A stretch of DNA of 64,000 bases from Eutreptiella sp. 'Long Island Sound 2002' (Eukaryota > Euglenozoa > Euglenophyceae > Eutreptiales > Eutreptiaceae), in the NCBI GenBank assembly GCA_964036045.1, contig CAXIWF010000830.1, positions 31,001 to 95,000 of the forward strand, read 5' to 3'. Numbering within the stretch: position 1 is the stretch's first letter; every line of letters begins with the position of its first letter. Position numbers and translations under genes: made by a program. The notes beneath the pieces are model-generated. The model had not been told where the DNA came from. It saw only the letters and a list, made by a program, of their open reading frames with translations, and did no database searches. Shown here one piece after another: positions 37,601-51,335 of the stretch.

Positions 37601-40600
37601 TGGTGAGACCCCAGTTTTGTGTGCAATAATGATTTACCACAGTCCAACCATGACTTCTGCACAAAGGCTGCATGGCCAAGACCGAGCCAGTTTTGGAGCA
37701 TTGTGACCACATTGAGGGGCACAAACTGTGAGTGCAGCATTGCCGCAAAAAACACATGGCTAGACCCCAGTTTTGTGTGTAATAATGATTTACCACAGTC
37801 CAACCATGACTTCTGCACAAAGGCTGCATGGCCAAGACCGAGCCAGTTTTGGGGCATTGTGACCACAATGTGGGGCACAAACAGTGAGTGCAGCATTGCC
37901 GCAAAAAACACATGGTGAGACCCCAGTTTTGTGTGCAATAATGATTTACCACAGTCCAACCATGACTTCAGCACAAAGGCTGCATGGCCAAGACCGAGCC
38001 AGTTTTGGGGCACAGTGCCCACAATGTGGGACACAAAGTGTGAGTGCAGCATTGCCGCAAAAAACATACGGTGAGGCCCCAGTTTTGTGTGTAATAATGA
38101 TTTACCACAGTCGAATCATGACTTCTGCACAAAGGCTGCATGGCCAAGACCAAGTCAGTTTTGGGGCATAGTGGCCACAATGTGGGGCACAAACAGTGAG
38201 TGCAGCATTGCCGCAAAAAACACATGGTGAGACCCCTGTTTTGTGTGCAATAATGATTTACCACAGTCCAACCATGACTTCTGCACAAAGGCTGCATGGC
38301 CAAGACCCAGTCAGTTTTGGGGCACAGTGGCCACAATGTGGGGCACAAACAGTGAGTGCAGCATTGCCGCAAAAAACACACTGTGAGACCCCTGTTTTGT
38401 GTGCAATAATGATTTACCACAGTCCCACCATGACTGCTGCACAAAGGCTGCATGGCCAAGACCGAGCCAGTTTTGGGGCACAAAGGCCACAATGTGGGGC
38501 ACAAACTGTGAGTGCAGCATTGCCGCAAAAAACAGATGCTGAGACCCCTGTTTTGTGTGCAATAATGATTTACGACAGTCCAATCATGACTTCTGCACAA
38601 AGGCTGCATGGCCAAGACCGAGCCAGTTTTGGAGCATTGTGACCACAATGTGGGGCACAAACAGTGAGTGCAGCATTGCCGCAAAAAACACATGGTGAGA
38701 CCCCTGTTTTGTGTGCAATAACGATTTACCACAGTCCAACCATGACTTCTGCACAAAGGCTGCGTGGCCAAGACCGAGCCAGTTTTGGAGCATTGTGACC
38801 ACACTGTGGGGCACAAACTGTGAGTGCAGCATTGCCGCAAAAAACACATGCTGAGACCCCAGTTTTGTGTGCAATAATGATTTACCACAGTCCAATCATG
38901 ACTTCTGCACAAAGGCTGCATGGCCAAGACAGAGCCAGTTTTGGGGCATTGTGACCACAATGTGGGGCACAAACAGTGAGTGCAGCATTGCGGCAAAAAT
39001 CACATGGTGAGACCCCAGTTTTGTGTGTAATAATGATTTACCACAGTCCAACCATGACTTCTGCACAAAAACTGCTTGGCCAAGACCGAGCCAGTTTTGG
39101 GGCACAGTGGCCACAATGTGGGGCACAAACAGTGAGTGCAGCATTGCCGCAAAAAACACATGGTTAGACCCCAGTTTTGTGTGTAATAATGATTTACCAC
39201 AGTCCAACCATGACTTCTGCACAAAGGCTGCATGGCCAAGACCGAGCCAGTTTTGGGGCATAGTGGCCACAATGTGGGGCACAAACTGTGAGTGCAGCAT
39301 TGCCGCCAAAAACACATGGTGAGACCCCAGTTTTGTGTGTAATAATGATTTACCACAGTCCAACCATGACTTCTGCACAAAGGCTGCATGCCCAAGACCG
39401 AGCCAGTTTTGGGGCACAGTGGCCACAATGTGGGGCACAAACTGTGAGTGCAGCATTGCCGCAAAGAACACATGGTGAGACCCCAGTTTTGTGTGCAATA
39501 ATGATTTACCACAGTCCAACCATGACTTCTGCACAAAAACTGCTTGGCCAAGACCGAGCCAGTTTTGGGGCACAGTGGCCACAATGTGGGGCACAAACAG
39601 TGAGTGCAGCATTGCCGCAAAAAACACATGGTTAGACCCCAGTTTTGTGTGTAATAATGATTTACCACAGTCCAACCATGACTTCTGCACAAAGGCTGCA
39701 TGGCCAAGACCGAGCCAGTTTTGGGGCACAGTGGCCACAATGTGGGGCACAAACTGTGAGTGCAGCATTGCCGCAAAAAACACACGGTGAGACCCCAGGT
39801 TGGGGTGTAATAATGATTTACCACAGTCCAATCATGACTTCTGCACACAATCTGCATGGCCAAGACCGAGCCAGCTTTGGAGCATTGTGACCACAATGTG
39901 GGGCACAAACTGTGAGTGCAGCATTGCCGCAAAAAACACATGGTGAGGCCCCAGTTTTGTGTGTAATAATGATTTACCACAGTCCAATCATGACTTCTGC
40001 ACAAAGGCTGCATGGCCAAGACCGAGCCAGTTTTGGGGCACAGTGGCCACAATGTGGGGCACAAACTGTGAGTGCAGCATTGCCGCAAAAAGCACATGGT
40101 GAGACCCCAGTTTTGTGTGCAATAATGATTTACCACAGTCCAACCATGACTTCTGCACAAAGGCTGCATGGCCAAGACCGAGCCAGTTTTGGAGCATTGT
40201 GACCACAATGAGGGGCACAAACAGTGAGTGCAGCATTGCCGCAAAAAACACATGGTTCGACCCCAGTTTTGTGTGTAATAATGATTTACCACAGTGCAAC
40301 CATGACTTCTGCACAAAGGCTGCATGGCCAAGACCGAGCCAGTTTTGGAGCATTGTGACCACAATGTGGGGCACAAACAGTGAGTGCAGCATTGCCGCAA
40401 AAAACACATGGTGAGACCCCAGTTTTGTGTGCAATAATGATTTACCACAGTCCAACCATGACTTCTGCACAAAGGCTGCATGGCCAAGACCGAGCCAGTT
40501 TTGGAGCATTGTGACCACATTGAGGGGCACAAACTGTGAGTGCAGCATTGCCGCAAAAAACACATGGCTAGACCCCAGTTTTGTGTGTAATAATGATTTA

Positions 40601-42730
40601 CCACAGTCCAACCATGACTTCTGCACAAAGGCTGCATGCCCAAGACCGAGCCAGTTTTGGGGCATTGTGACCACAATGTGGGGCACAAACAGTGAGTGCA
40701 GCATTGCCGCAAAAAACACATGGTGAGACCCCAGTTTTGTGTGCAATAATGATTTACCACAGTCCAACCATGACTTCAGCACAAAGGCTGCATGGCCAAG
40801 ACCGAGCCAGTTTTGGGGCACAGTGCCCACAATGTGGGGCACAAAGTGTGAGTGCAGCATTGCCGCAAAAAACATACGGTGAGGCCCCAGTTTTGTGTGT
40901 AATAATGATTTACCACAGTCGAATCATGACTTCTGCACAAAGGCTGCATGGCCAAGACCAAGTCAGTTTTGGGGCATAGTGGCCACAATGTGGGGCACAA
41001 ACAGTGAGTGCAGCATTGCCGCAAAAGACACATGGTGAGACCCCTGTTTTGTGTGCAATAATGATTTACCACAGTCCAACCATGACTTCTGCACAAAGGC
41101 TGCATGGCCAAGACCCAGTCAGTTTTGGGGCACAGTGGCCACAATGTGGGGCACAAACAGTGAGTGCAGCATTGCCGCAAAAAACACACTGTGAGACCCC
41201 TGTTTTGTGTGCAATAATGATTTACCACAGTCCCACCATGACTGCTGCACAAAGGCTGCATGGCCAAGACCGAGCCAGTTTTGGGGCACAGTGGCCACAA
41301 TGTGGGGCACAAACTGTGAGTGCAGCATTGCCGCAAAAAACAGATGCTGAGACCCCTGTTTTGTGTGCAATAATGATTTACGACAGTCCAATCATGACTT
41401 CTGCACAAAGGCTGCATGGCCAAGACCGAGCCAGTTTTGGAGCATTGTGACCACAATGTGGGGCACAAACAGTGAGTGCAGCATTGCCGCAAAAAACACA
41501 TGGTGAGACCCCTGTTTTGTGTGCAATAATGATTTACCACAGTCCAACCATGACTTCTGCACAAAGGCTGCGTGGCCAAGACCGAGCCAGTTTTGGAGCA
41601 TTGTGACCACACTGTGGGGCACAAACTGTGAGTGCAGCATTGCCGCAAAAAACACATGCTGAGACCCCAGTTTTGTGTGCAATAATGATTTACCACAGTC
41701 CAATCATGACTTCTGCACAAAGGCTGCATGGCCAAGACAGAGCCAGTTTTGGGGCATTGTGACCACAATGTGGGGCACAAACAGTGAGTGCAGCATTGCG
41801 GCAAAAATCACATGGTGAGACCCCAGTTTTGTGTGTAATAATGATTTACCACAGTCCAACCATGACTTCTGCACAAAAACTGCTTGGCCAAGACCGAGCC
41901 AGTTTTGGGGCACAGTGGCCACAATGTGGGGCACAAACAGTGAGTGCAGCATTGCCGCAAAAAACACATGGTTAGACCCCAGTTTTGTGTGTAATAATGA
42001 TTTACCACAGTCCAACCATGACTTCTGCACAAAGGCTGCATGGCCAAGACCGAGCCAGTTTTGGGGCACAGTGGCCACAATGTGGGGCACAAACTGTGAG
42101 TGCAGCATTGCCGCCAAAAACACATGGTGAGACCCCAGTTTTGTGTGTAATAATGATTTATCACAGTCGAACCACGACTTCTGCACAAAGGCTGCATGGC
42201 CAAGACCGAGCCAGTTTTGGGGCACAGTGGCCACAATGTGGGGCACAAACTGTGAGTGCAGCATTGCCGCAAAAAACACACGGTGAGACCCCAGGTTGGG
42301 GTGTAATAATGATTTACCACAGTCCAATCATGACTTCTGCACACAATCTGCATGGCCAAGACCGAGCCAGCTTTGGAGCATTGTGACCACAATGTGGGGC
42401 ACAAACTGTGAGTGCAGCATTGCCGCAAAAAACACATGGTGAGGCCCCAGTTTTGTGTGTAATAATGATTTACCACAGTCCAACCATGACTTCTGCACAA
42501 AGGCTGCATGGCCAAGACCGAGCCAGTTTTGGGGCACAGTGGCCACAATGTGGGGCACAAACTGTGAGTGCAGCATTGCCGCAAAAAGCACATGGTGAGA
42601 CCCCAGTTTTGTGTGCAATAATGATTTACCACAGTCCAACCATGACTTCTGCACAAAGGCTGCATGGCCAAGACCGAGCCAGTTTTGGAGCATTGTGACC
42701 ACAATGAGGGGCAGAAACAGTGAGTGCAGC
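37600..42730 (+). repeat. 18-mer HOR, 2,808 bp, second copy short by two monomers
   Basis: From about 37.6 to 39.3 kb the sequence recurs at +2,808 (18 x 156). Shared markers are GGGCACAGTGCCC (38,012/40,820), GACCAAGTCAG (38,149/40,957), ACACACTGTGAG (38,377/41,185), CAGTCCCACC (38,421/41,229), AACGAT or AATGAT after GTGCAAT, GCTGCGTGGCC (38,760/41,568) and AAACTGCTTGG (39,067/41,875). Farther on, CCAGGTTGGGG at 39,795 recurs at 42,291, a shift of 2,496 (16 x 156), so copy 2 lacks two units present in copy 1 between about 39.2 and 39.75 kb. Scattered differences (GGGACACAAAG/GGGGCACAAAG, ATGGCC/ATGCCC near 37,829/40,637) show modest divergence. Confidence 0.88.
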
Positions 42731-44370
42731 ATTGCCGCAAAAAACACATGGTTAGACCCCAGTTTTGTGTGTAGTAATGATTTACCACAGTCCAACCATG
42801 ACTTCTGCACAAAGGCTGCATGGCCAAGACCGAGCCAGTTTTGGGGCACAGTGGCCACAATGTGGGGCACGAACTGTGAGTGCAGCATTGCCGCAAAAAA
42901 CGCATGGTGAGACCCCAGTTTTGTGTGTAATAATGATTTACCACAGTGCAACCATGACTTCTGCACAAAGGCTGCATGGCCAAGACCGAGCCAGTTTTGG
43001 AGCATTGTGACCACAATGTGGGGCACAAACAGTGAGTGCAGCATTGCCGCAAAAAACACATGGTGAGACCCCAGTTTTGTGTGCAATAATGATTTACCAC
43101 AGTCCAACCATGACTTCTGCACAAAGGCTGCATGGCCAAGACCGAGCCAGTTTTGGAGCATTGTGACCACAATGAGGGGCACAAACTGTGAGTGCAGCAT
43201 TGCCGCAAAACACACATGGTTAGACCCCAGTTTTGTGTGTAATAATGATTTACCACAGTCCAACCATGACTTCTGCACAAAGGCTGCATGGCCAAGACCG
43301 AGCCAGCTTTGGGGCACAGTGGCCACAATGTGGGGCACAAACAGTGAGTGCAGCATTGCCGCAAAAAACACATGGTGAGACCCCAGTTTTGTGTGTAATA
43401 ATGATTTACCACAGTCGAACCATGACTTCTGCACAAAAACTGCATGGCCAAGACCGAGCCAGTTTTGGGGCACAGTGGCCACAATGTGGGGCACAAATAG
43501 GGAGTGCAGCATTGCCGCAAAAAACACACGGTGACACCCCAGTTTTGTGTGTAATAATGATTTACCACAGTCCAATCATGACTTCTGCACAAAAATTGCA
43601 TGGCCAAGACCGAGCCAGTTTTGGAGCATTGTGACCACAATGAGGGGCACAAACAGTGAGTGCAGCATTGCCGCAAAAAACACACGGTGAGGCCCCAGTT
43701 TTGTGTGTAATAATGATTTACCACAGTCCAATCATTACTTCTGCACAAAGGCTGCATGGCCAAGACCGAGCCAGTTTTGGGGCACAGTGGCCCCAATGTG
43801 GGGCACAAACAGTGAGTGCAGCATTGCCGCAAAATACACATGGTGAGACCCGAGTTTTGTGTGCAATAATGATTTACCACAGTCCAACCATGACTTCTGC
43901 ACAAAGGCTGCATGGCCAAGACCGAGCCAGTTTTGGGGCACAGTGGCCACAATGTGGGGCACAAACTGTGAGTGCAGCATTGCCGCAAATAACACATGGT
44001 GAGACCCCAGTTTTGTGTGTAATAATGATTTACCACAGTCCAACCATGACTTCTGCGCAAAGGCTGCATGGCCAAGACCGAGCCAGTTTTGGAGCATTGT
44101 GACCACAATGTGGGGCACAAACAGTGAGTGCAGCATTGCCGCAAATAACACATGGTGAGACCCCAGTTTTGTGTGTAATAATGATTTACCACAGTCCAAT
44201 CATGACTTCTGCACAAAGGCTGCATGGCCAAGACCGAGCCAGTTTTGGAGCATTGTGACCACAATGTGGGGCACAAAGTGTGAGTGCAGCATTGCCGCAA
44301 AAAACACATGGTGTGACCCCAGTTTTGTGTGTAATAATGATTTACCACAGTCCAATCATGACTTCTGCAC
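42730..44370 (+). repeat. Transition zone between type-1 and type-2 domains
   Basis: Most units are type 1, but type-2 traits appear one by one: AAAAACTGCATGG near 43,435, AAAAATTGCATGG near 43,591 and GGCACAAATAGGGAG near 43,491. This last variant is repeated later only within the type-2 domain. From 44,371 onwards AAAAACTG becomes the rule. Confidence 0.75.
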
Positions 44371-47300
44371 AAAAACTGCATGGCCAAGACCGAGCCAGTT
44401 TTGGGGCACAGTGGCCACAATGTGGGGCACAAACAGTGAGTGCAGCATTGCCGCAAAAAGCACGTGGTGAGACCCCAGTTTTGTGTGTAATAATGATTTA
44501 CCACAGTCCAACCATGACTTCTGCACAAAAACTGCATGACCAAGACCGAGCCAGTTTTGGGGCATAGTGGCCACAATGTGGGGCACAAACTGTGAGTGCA
44601 GCATTGCCGCAAAAAACATACGGTGAGGCCCCAGTTTTGTGTGTAATAATGATTTACCACAGTCCAATCATGACTTCTGCACAAAAACTGCATGGCCAAG
44701 ACCGAGCCAGTTTTGGGGCACAGTGGCCACAATGTGGGGCACAAATAGGGAGTGCAGCATTGCCGCAAAAAATACATGGTTAGACCCCAGTTTTGTGTGT
44801 AATAATGATTTACCACAGTCCAATCATGACTTCTGCACAAAAACTGCATGGCCAAGACCGAGCCAGTTTTGGGGCACAGTGGCCACAATGTGCGGCACAA
44901 ACTGTGAGTGCAGCATTGCCGCAAAAAACATACGGTGAGGCCCCAGTTTTGTGTGTAATGATGATTTACCACAGTCCAATCATGACTTCTGCACAAAAAC
45001 TGCATGGCCAAGACCGAGCCAGTTTTGGGGCATAGTGGCCAGAATGTGGGGCACAAACTGTGAGTGCAGCATTGCCGCAAAAAACATACGGTGAGGCCCC
45101 AGTTTTGTGTGTAATAATGATTTACCACAGTCCAATCATGACTTCTGCACAAAAACTGCATGGCCAAGACCGAGATTTTTTTGGGGCATAGTGGCCACAA
45201 TGTGCGGCACAAACTGTGAGTGCAGCATTGCCGCAAAAAAACTACGGTGAGACCCCAGTTTTGTGTGTAATGATGATTTACCACAGTCCAACCATGACTT
45301 CTGCACAAAAACTGCATGGCCAAGACCGAGCCAGTTTTGGGGCACAGTGGCCACAATGTGGTGCACAAACAGTGAGTGCAGCATTGCCGCAAAATACACA
45401 TGGTTAGACCCCAGTTTTGTGTGCAATAATGATTTACCACAGTCCAATCATGACTTCTGCACAAAAACTGCATGACCAAGACCGAGCCAGTTTTGGGGCA
45501 TAGTGGCCACAATGTGGGGCACAAACTGTGAGTGCAGCATTGCCGCAAAAAACATACGGTGAGGCCCCAGTTTTGTGTGTAATAATGATTTACCACAGTC
45601 CAATCATGACTTCTGCACAAAAACTGCATGGCCAAGACCGAGCCAGTTTTGGGGCACAGTGGCCACAATGTGGGGCACAAATAGGGAGTGCAGCATTGCC
45701 GCAAAAAACACATGGTTAGACCCCAGTTTTGTGTGTAATAATGATTTACCACAGTCCAATCATGACTTCTGCACAAAAACGGCATGGCCAATACCGAGCC
45801 AGTTTTGGGGCATAGTGGCCACACTGTGCGGCACAAACTGTGAGTGCAGCATTGCCGCAAAAAACATACGGTGAGGCCCCAGTTTTGTGTGTAATAATGA
45901 TTTACCACAGTCCAATCATGACTTCTGCACAAAAACTGCATGGCCAAGACCGAGCCAGTTTTGGGGCATAGTGGCCACAATGTGCGGCACAAACTGTGAG
46001 TGCAGCATTGCCGCAAAAAACATACGGTGAGACCCCAGTTTTGTGTGTAATAATGATTTACCACAGTCCAACCATGACTTCTGCACAAAAACTGCATGGC
46101 CAAGACCGAGCCAGTTTTGGGGCATAGTGGCCACAATGTGGGGCACAAACAGTGAGTGCAGCATTGCCGCAAAAAACACATGGTTAGACCCCAGTTTTGT
46201 GTGTAATAATGATTTACCACAGTCCAATCATGACTTCTGCACAAAAACTGCATGACCAAGACCGAGCCAGTTTTGGGGCATAGTGGCCACAATGTGGGGC
46301 ACAAACTGTGAGTGCAGCATTGCCGCAAAAAACATACGGTGAGGCCCCAGTTTTGTGTGTAATAATGATTTACCACAGTCCAATCATGACTTCTGCACAA
46401 AAACTGCATGTTCAAGACCGAGCCAGTTTTGGGGCACAGTGGCCACAATGTGGGGCACAAATAGGGAGTGCAGCATTGCCGCAAAAAACACATGGTTAGA
46501 CCCCAGTTTTGTGTGTAATAATGGTTTACCACAGTCCAATCATGACTTCTGCACAAAAACGGCATGGCCAAGACCGAGCCAGTTTTGGAGCATAGTGGCC
46601 ACAATGTGCGGCACAAACTGTGAGTGCAGCATTGCCGCAAAAAACATACGGTGAGGCCCCAGGTTTGTGTGTAATAATGATTTACCACAGTCCAATCATG
46701 ACTTCTGCACAAAAACTGCATGGCCAAGACCGAGCCAGTTTTGGGGCATAGTGGCCACAATGTGCGGCACAAACTGTGAGTGCAGCATTGCCGCAAAAAA
46801 CATACGGTGAGGCCCCAGTTTTGTGTGTAATAATGATTTACCACAGTCCAATCATGACTTCTGCACAAAAACTGCATGGCCAAGACCGAGCCAGTTTTGG
46901 GGCATAGTGGCCACAATGTGCGGCACAAACTGTGAGTGCAGCATTGCCGCAAAAAACATACGGTGAGACCCCAGTTTTGTGTGTAATAATGATTTACCAC
47001 AGTCCAATCATGACTTCTGCACAAAAACGGCATGGCCAAGACCGAGCCAGTTTTGGAGCATAGTGGCCACAATGTGCGGCACAAACTGTGAGTGCAGCAT
47101 TGCCGCAAAAAACATACGGTGAGGCCCCAGTTTTGTGTGTAATAATGATTTACCACAGTCCAATCATGACTTCTGCACAAAAACTGCATGGCCAAGACCG
47201 AGCCAGTTTTGGGGCATAGTGGCCACAATGTGCGGCACAAACTGTGAGTGCAGCATTGCCGCAAAAAACATACGGTGAGGCCCCAGTTTTGTGTGTAATA

Positions 47301-47699
47301 ATGATTTACCACAGTCCAATCATGACTTCTGCACAAAAACTGCATGGCCAAGACCGAGCCAGTTTTGGGGCATAGTGGCCACAATGTGCGGCACAAACTG
47401 TGAGTGCAGTATTGCCGCAAAAAACATACGGTGAGACCCCAGTTTTGTGTGTAATAATGATTTACCACAGTCCAACCATGACTTCTGCACAAAAACTGCA
47501 TGGCCAAGACCGAGCCAGTTTTGGGGCATAGTGGCCACAATGTGGGGCACAAACAGTGAGTGCAGCATTGCCGCAAAAAACACATGGTTAGACCCCAGTT
47601 TTGTGTGTAATAATGATTTACCACAGTCCAATCATGACTTCTGCACAAAAACTGCATGGCCAAGACCGAGCCAGTTTTGGGGCATAGTGGCCACAATGT

Positions 47700-49885
47700 G
47701 CGGCACAAACTGTGAGTGCAGCATTGCCGCAAAAAACATACGGTGAGGCCCCAGGTTTGTGTGTAATAATGATTTACCACAGTCCAATCATGACTTCTGC
47801 ACAAAAACTGCATGGCCAAGACCGAGCCAGTTTTGGGGCATAGTGGCCACAATGTGGGGCACAAACTGTGAGTGCAGCATTGCCGCAAAAAACATACGGT
47901 GAGGCCCCAGTTTTGTGTGTAATAATGATTTACCACAGTCCAATCATGACTTCTGCACAAAAACTGCATGGCCAAGACCGAGCCAGTTTTGGGGCATAGT
48001 GGCCACAATGTGCGGCACAAACTGTGAGTGCAGCATTGCCGCAAAAAACATACGGTGAGACCCCAGTTTTGTGTGTAATAATGATTTACCACAGTCCAAC
48101 CATGACTTCTGCACAAAAACTGCATGGCCAAGACCGAGCCAGTTTTGGGGCACAGTGGCCACAATGTGGTGCACAAACAGTGAGTGCAGCATTGCCGCAA
48201 AAAACACATGGTTAGACCCCAGTTTTGTGTGCAATAATGATTTACCACAATCCAACTATGACTTCTGCACAAAAACGGCATGGCCAAGACCGAGCCAGTT
48301 TTGGGGCATAGTGGCCACAATGTGCGGCACAAACTGTGAGTGCAGCATTGCCGCAAAAAACATACGGTGAGGCCCCAGTTTTGTGTGTAATAATGATTTA
48401 CCACAGTCCAATCATGACTTCTGCACAAAAACTGCATGGCCAAGACCGAGCCAGTTTTGGGGCATAGTGGCCACAATGTGGGGCACAAACTGTGAGTGCA
48501 GCATTGCCGCAAAAAACATACGGTGAGGCCCCAGTTTTGTGTGTAATAATGATTTACCACAGTCCAATCATGACTTCTGCACAAAAACTGCATGGCCAAG
48601 ACCGAGCCAGTTTTGGGGCATAGTGGCCACAATGTGCGGCACAAACTGTGAGTGCAGCATTGCCGCAAAAAAAATACGGTGAGACCCCAGTTTTGTGTGT
48701 AATAATGATTTACCACAGTCCAATCATGACTTCTGCACAAAAACTGCATGGCCAAGACCGAGCCAGTTTTGGGGCACAGTGGCCACAATGTGCGGCACAA
48801 ACTGTGAGTGCAGCATTGCCGCAAAAAACATACGGTGAGGCCCCAGGTTTGTGTGTAATAATGATTTACCACAGTCCAATCATGACTTCTGCACAAAAAC
48901 TGCATGGCCAAGACCGAGCCAGTTTTGGGGCATAGTGGCCACAATGTGGGGCACAAACTGTGAGTGCAGCATTGCCGCAAAAAACATACGGTGAGGCCCC
49001 AGTTTTGTGTGTAATAATGATTTACCACAGTCCAATCATGACTTCTGCACAAAAACTGCATGGCCAAGACCGAGCCAGTTTTGGGGCATAGTGGCCACAA
49101 TGTGCGGCACAAACTGTGAGTGCAGCATTGCCGCAAAAAACATACGGTGAGACCCCAGTTTTGTGTGTAATAATGATTTACCACAGTCCAACCATGACTT
49201 CTGCACAAAAACTGCATGGCCAAGACCGAGCCAGTTTTGGGGCACAGTGGCCACAATGTGGTGCACAAACAGTGAGTGCAGCATTGCCGCAAAATACACA
49301 TGGTTAGAGCCCAGTTTTGTGTGCAATAATGATTTACCACAATCCAACTATGACTTCTGCACAAAAACTGCATGGCCAAGACCGAGCCAGTTTTGGGGCA
49401 TAGTGGCCACAATGTGCGGCACAAACTGTGAGTGCAGCATTGCCGCAAAAAACATACGGTGAGGCCCCAGTTTTGTGTGTAATAATGATTTACCACAGTC
49501 CAATCATGACTTCTGCACAAAAATTGCATGGCCAAGACCGAGCCAGTTTTGGGGCATAGTGGCCACAATGTGGGGCACAAACTGTGAGTGCAGCATTGCC
49601 GCAAAAAACATACGGTGAGGCCCCAGTTTTGTGTGTAATAATGATTTACCACAGTCCAATCATGACTTCTGCACAAAAACTGCATGGCCAAGACCGAGCC
49701 AGTTTTGGGGCATAGTGGCCACAATGTGCGGCACAAACTGTGAGTGCAGCATTGCCGCAAAAAAAATACGGTGAGACCCCAGTTTTGTGTGTAATAATGA
49801 TTTACCACAGTCCAATCATGACTTCTGCACAAAAACTGCATGGCCAAGACCGAGCCAGTTTTGGGGCACAGTGGCCACAATGTGG
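47700..49885 (+). repeat. 7-mer HOR, 1,092 bp, two tandem copies
   Basis: Shared markers lie at +1,092: CCAGGTTTGTG (47,751/48,843), GTGGTGCAC (48,169/49,261), CCACAATCCAACTATG (48,246/49,338) and AAAAAAAATACGG (48,666/49,758). The copies separate near 48,790/49,882, where TGCGGCAC is replaced by TGGGGCACAAATAGGG. A few private changes exist (AAAATACAC and AGAGCCCAG in copy 2). Confidence 0.88.
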
Positions 49886-51299
49886 GGCACAAATAGGGAG
49901 TGCAGCATTGCCGCAAAAAACATACGGTTAGACCCCAGTTTTGTGTGTAATAATGATTTACCACAGTCCAATCATGACTTCTGCACAAAAACGGCATGGC
50001 CAAGACCGAGCCAGTTTTGGAGCATAGTGGCCACAATGTGCGGCACAAACTGTGAGTGCAGCATTGCCGCAAAAAACATACGGTGAGGCCCCAGTTTTGT
50101 GTGTAATAATGATTTACCACAGTCCAATCATGACTTCTGCACAAAAACTGCATGGCCAATACCGAGCCAGTTTTGGGGCATAGTGGCCACAATGTGCGGC
50201 ACAAACTGTGAGTGCAGCATTGCCGCAAAACACATACGGTTAGGCCCCAGTTTTGTGTGTAATAATGATTTACCACAGTCCAATCATGACTTCTGCACAA
50301 AAACTGCATGGCCAAGACCGAGCCAGTTGTGGGGCATAGTGGCCACAATGTGCGGCACAAACTGTGAGTGCAGCATTGCCGCAAAAAACATACGGTGAGA
50401 CCCCAGTTTTGTGTGTAATAATGATTTACCACAGTCCAATCATGACTTCTGCACAAAAACTGCATGGCCAAGACCGAGCCAGTTTTGGGGCATAGTGGCC
50501 ACAATGTGCGGCACAAACTGTGAGTGCAGCATTGCCGCAAAAAAAATACGGTGAGACCCCAGTTTTGTGTGTAATAATGATTTACCACAGTCCAATCATG
50601 ACTTCTGCACAAAAACTGCATGGCCAAGACCGAGCCAGTTTTGGGGCACAGTGGCCACAATGTGGGGCACAAATAGGGAGTGCAGCATTGCCGCAAAAAA
50701 CACATGGTTAGACCCCAGTTTTGTGTGTAATAATGATTTACCACAGTCCAATCATGACTTCTGCACAAAAACGGCATGGCCAAGACCGAGCCAGTTTTGG
50801 AGCATAGTGGCCACAATGTGCGGCACAAACTGTGAGTGCAGCATTGCCGCAAAAAACATACGGTGAGGCCCCAGTTTTGTGTGTAATAATGATTTACCAC
50901 AGTCCAATCATGACTTCTGCACAAAAACTGCATGGCCAAGACCGAGCCAGTTTTGGGGCATAGTGGCCACAATGTGCGGCACAAACTGTGAGTGCAGCAT
51001 TGCCGCAAAAAACATACGGTGAGGCCCCAGTTTTGTGTGTAATAATGATTTACCACAGTCCAATCATGACTTCTGCACAAAAACTGCATGGCCAAGACCG
51101 AGCCAGTTGTGGGGCATAGTGGCCACAATGTGCGGCACAAACTGTGAGTGCAGCATTGCCGCAAAAAACATACGGTGAGACCCCAGTTTTGTGTGTAATA
51201 ATGATTTACCACAGTCCAACCATGACTTCTGCACAAAAACTGCATGGCCAAGACCGAGCCAGTTTTGGGGCATAGTGGCCACAATGTGGGGCACAAACA

Positions 51300-51335
51300 G
51301 TGAGTGCAGCATTGCCGCAAAAAAAAACATGGTTA
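51300..51335 (+). repeat. Nine-A tract, one-base gain
   Basis: GCCGC is followed by nine A and CATGG, one base longer than the usual AAAAAACACATGG. It is the only frame-shifting indel noticed across the long minus-strand open register between 41.8 and 57.7 kb. Confidence 0.85.

Larger units (their letters stand above)
41808..51320 (-). other. Longest open frame (3,170 codons), judged an artefact of the 156-bp period
   Basis: This minus-strand frame stays open through 61 successive monomers and reads as a 52-residue repeat rich in Cys and Trp, for example CFLRQCCTHSLC and WTVVNHYYTQNWGL. It ends at a TGA created by an A-to-T change in AAAAATCACATGG (41,808); the same change stops the frame at 30,732, 32,448 and 39,000. 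A one-base gain in the nine-A tract at 51,317 breaks the frame upstream, but the same register is then open to 57,717, and again 57,751-59,745 and 59,779-63,957. I see no known domain, no signal peptide and no supported start or promoter. The HOR copies it crosses have the same structure in regions where the frame is broken. Coding is unlikely but has not been excluded. Confidence 0.85.

Noticed and set aside
45448-47000. A 5-mer (780 bp) HOR in 45.4-47.0 kb
   Set aside because: Some markers match at +780 (ATGACCAAG at 45,471/46,251; AAATAGGGAG at 45,679/46,459), but the following units do not. I did not list it as a supported HOR.
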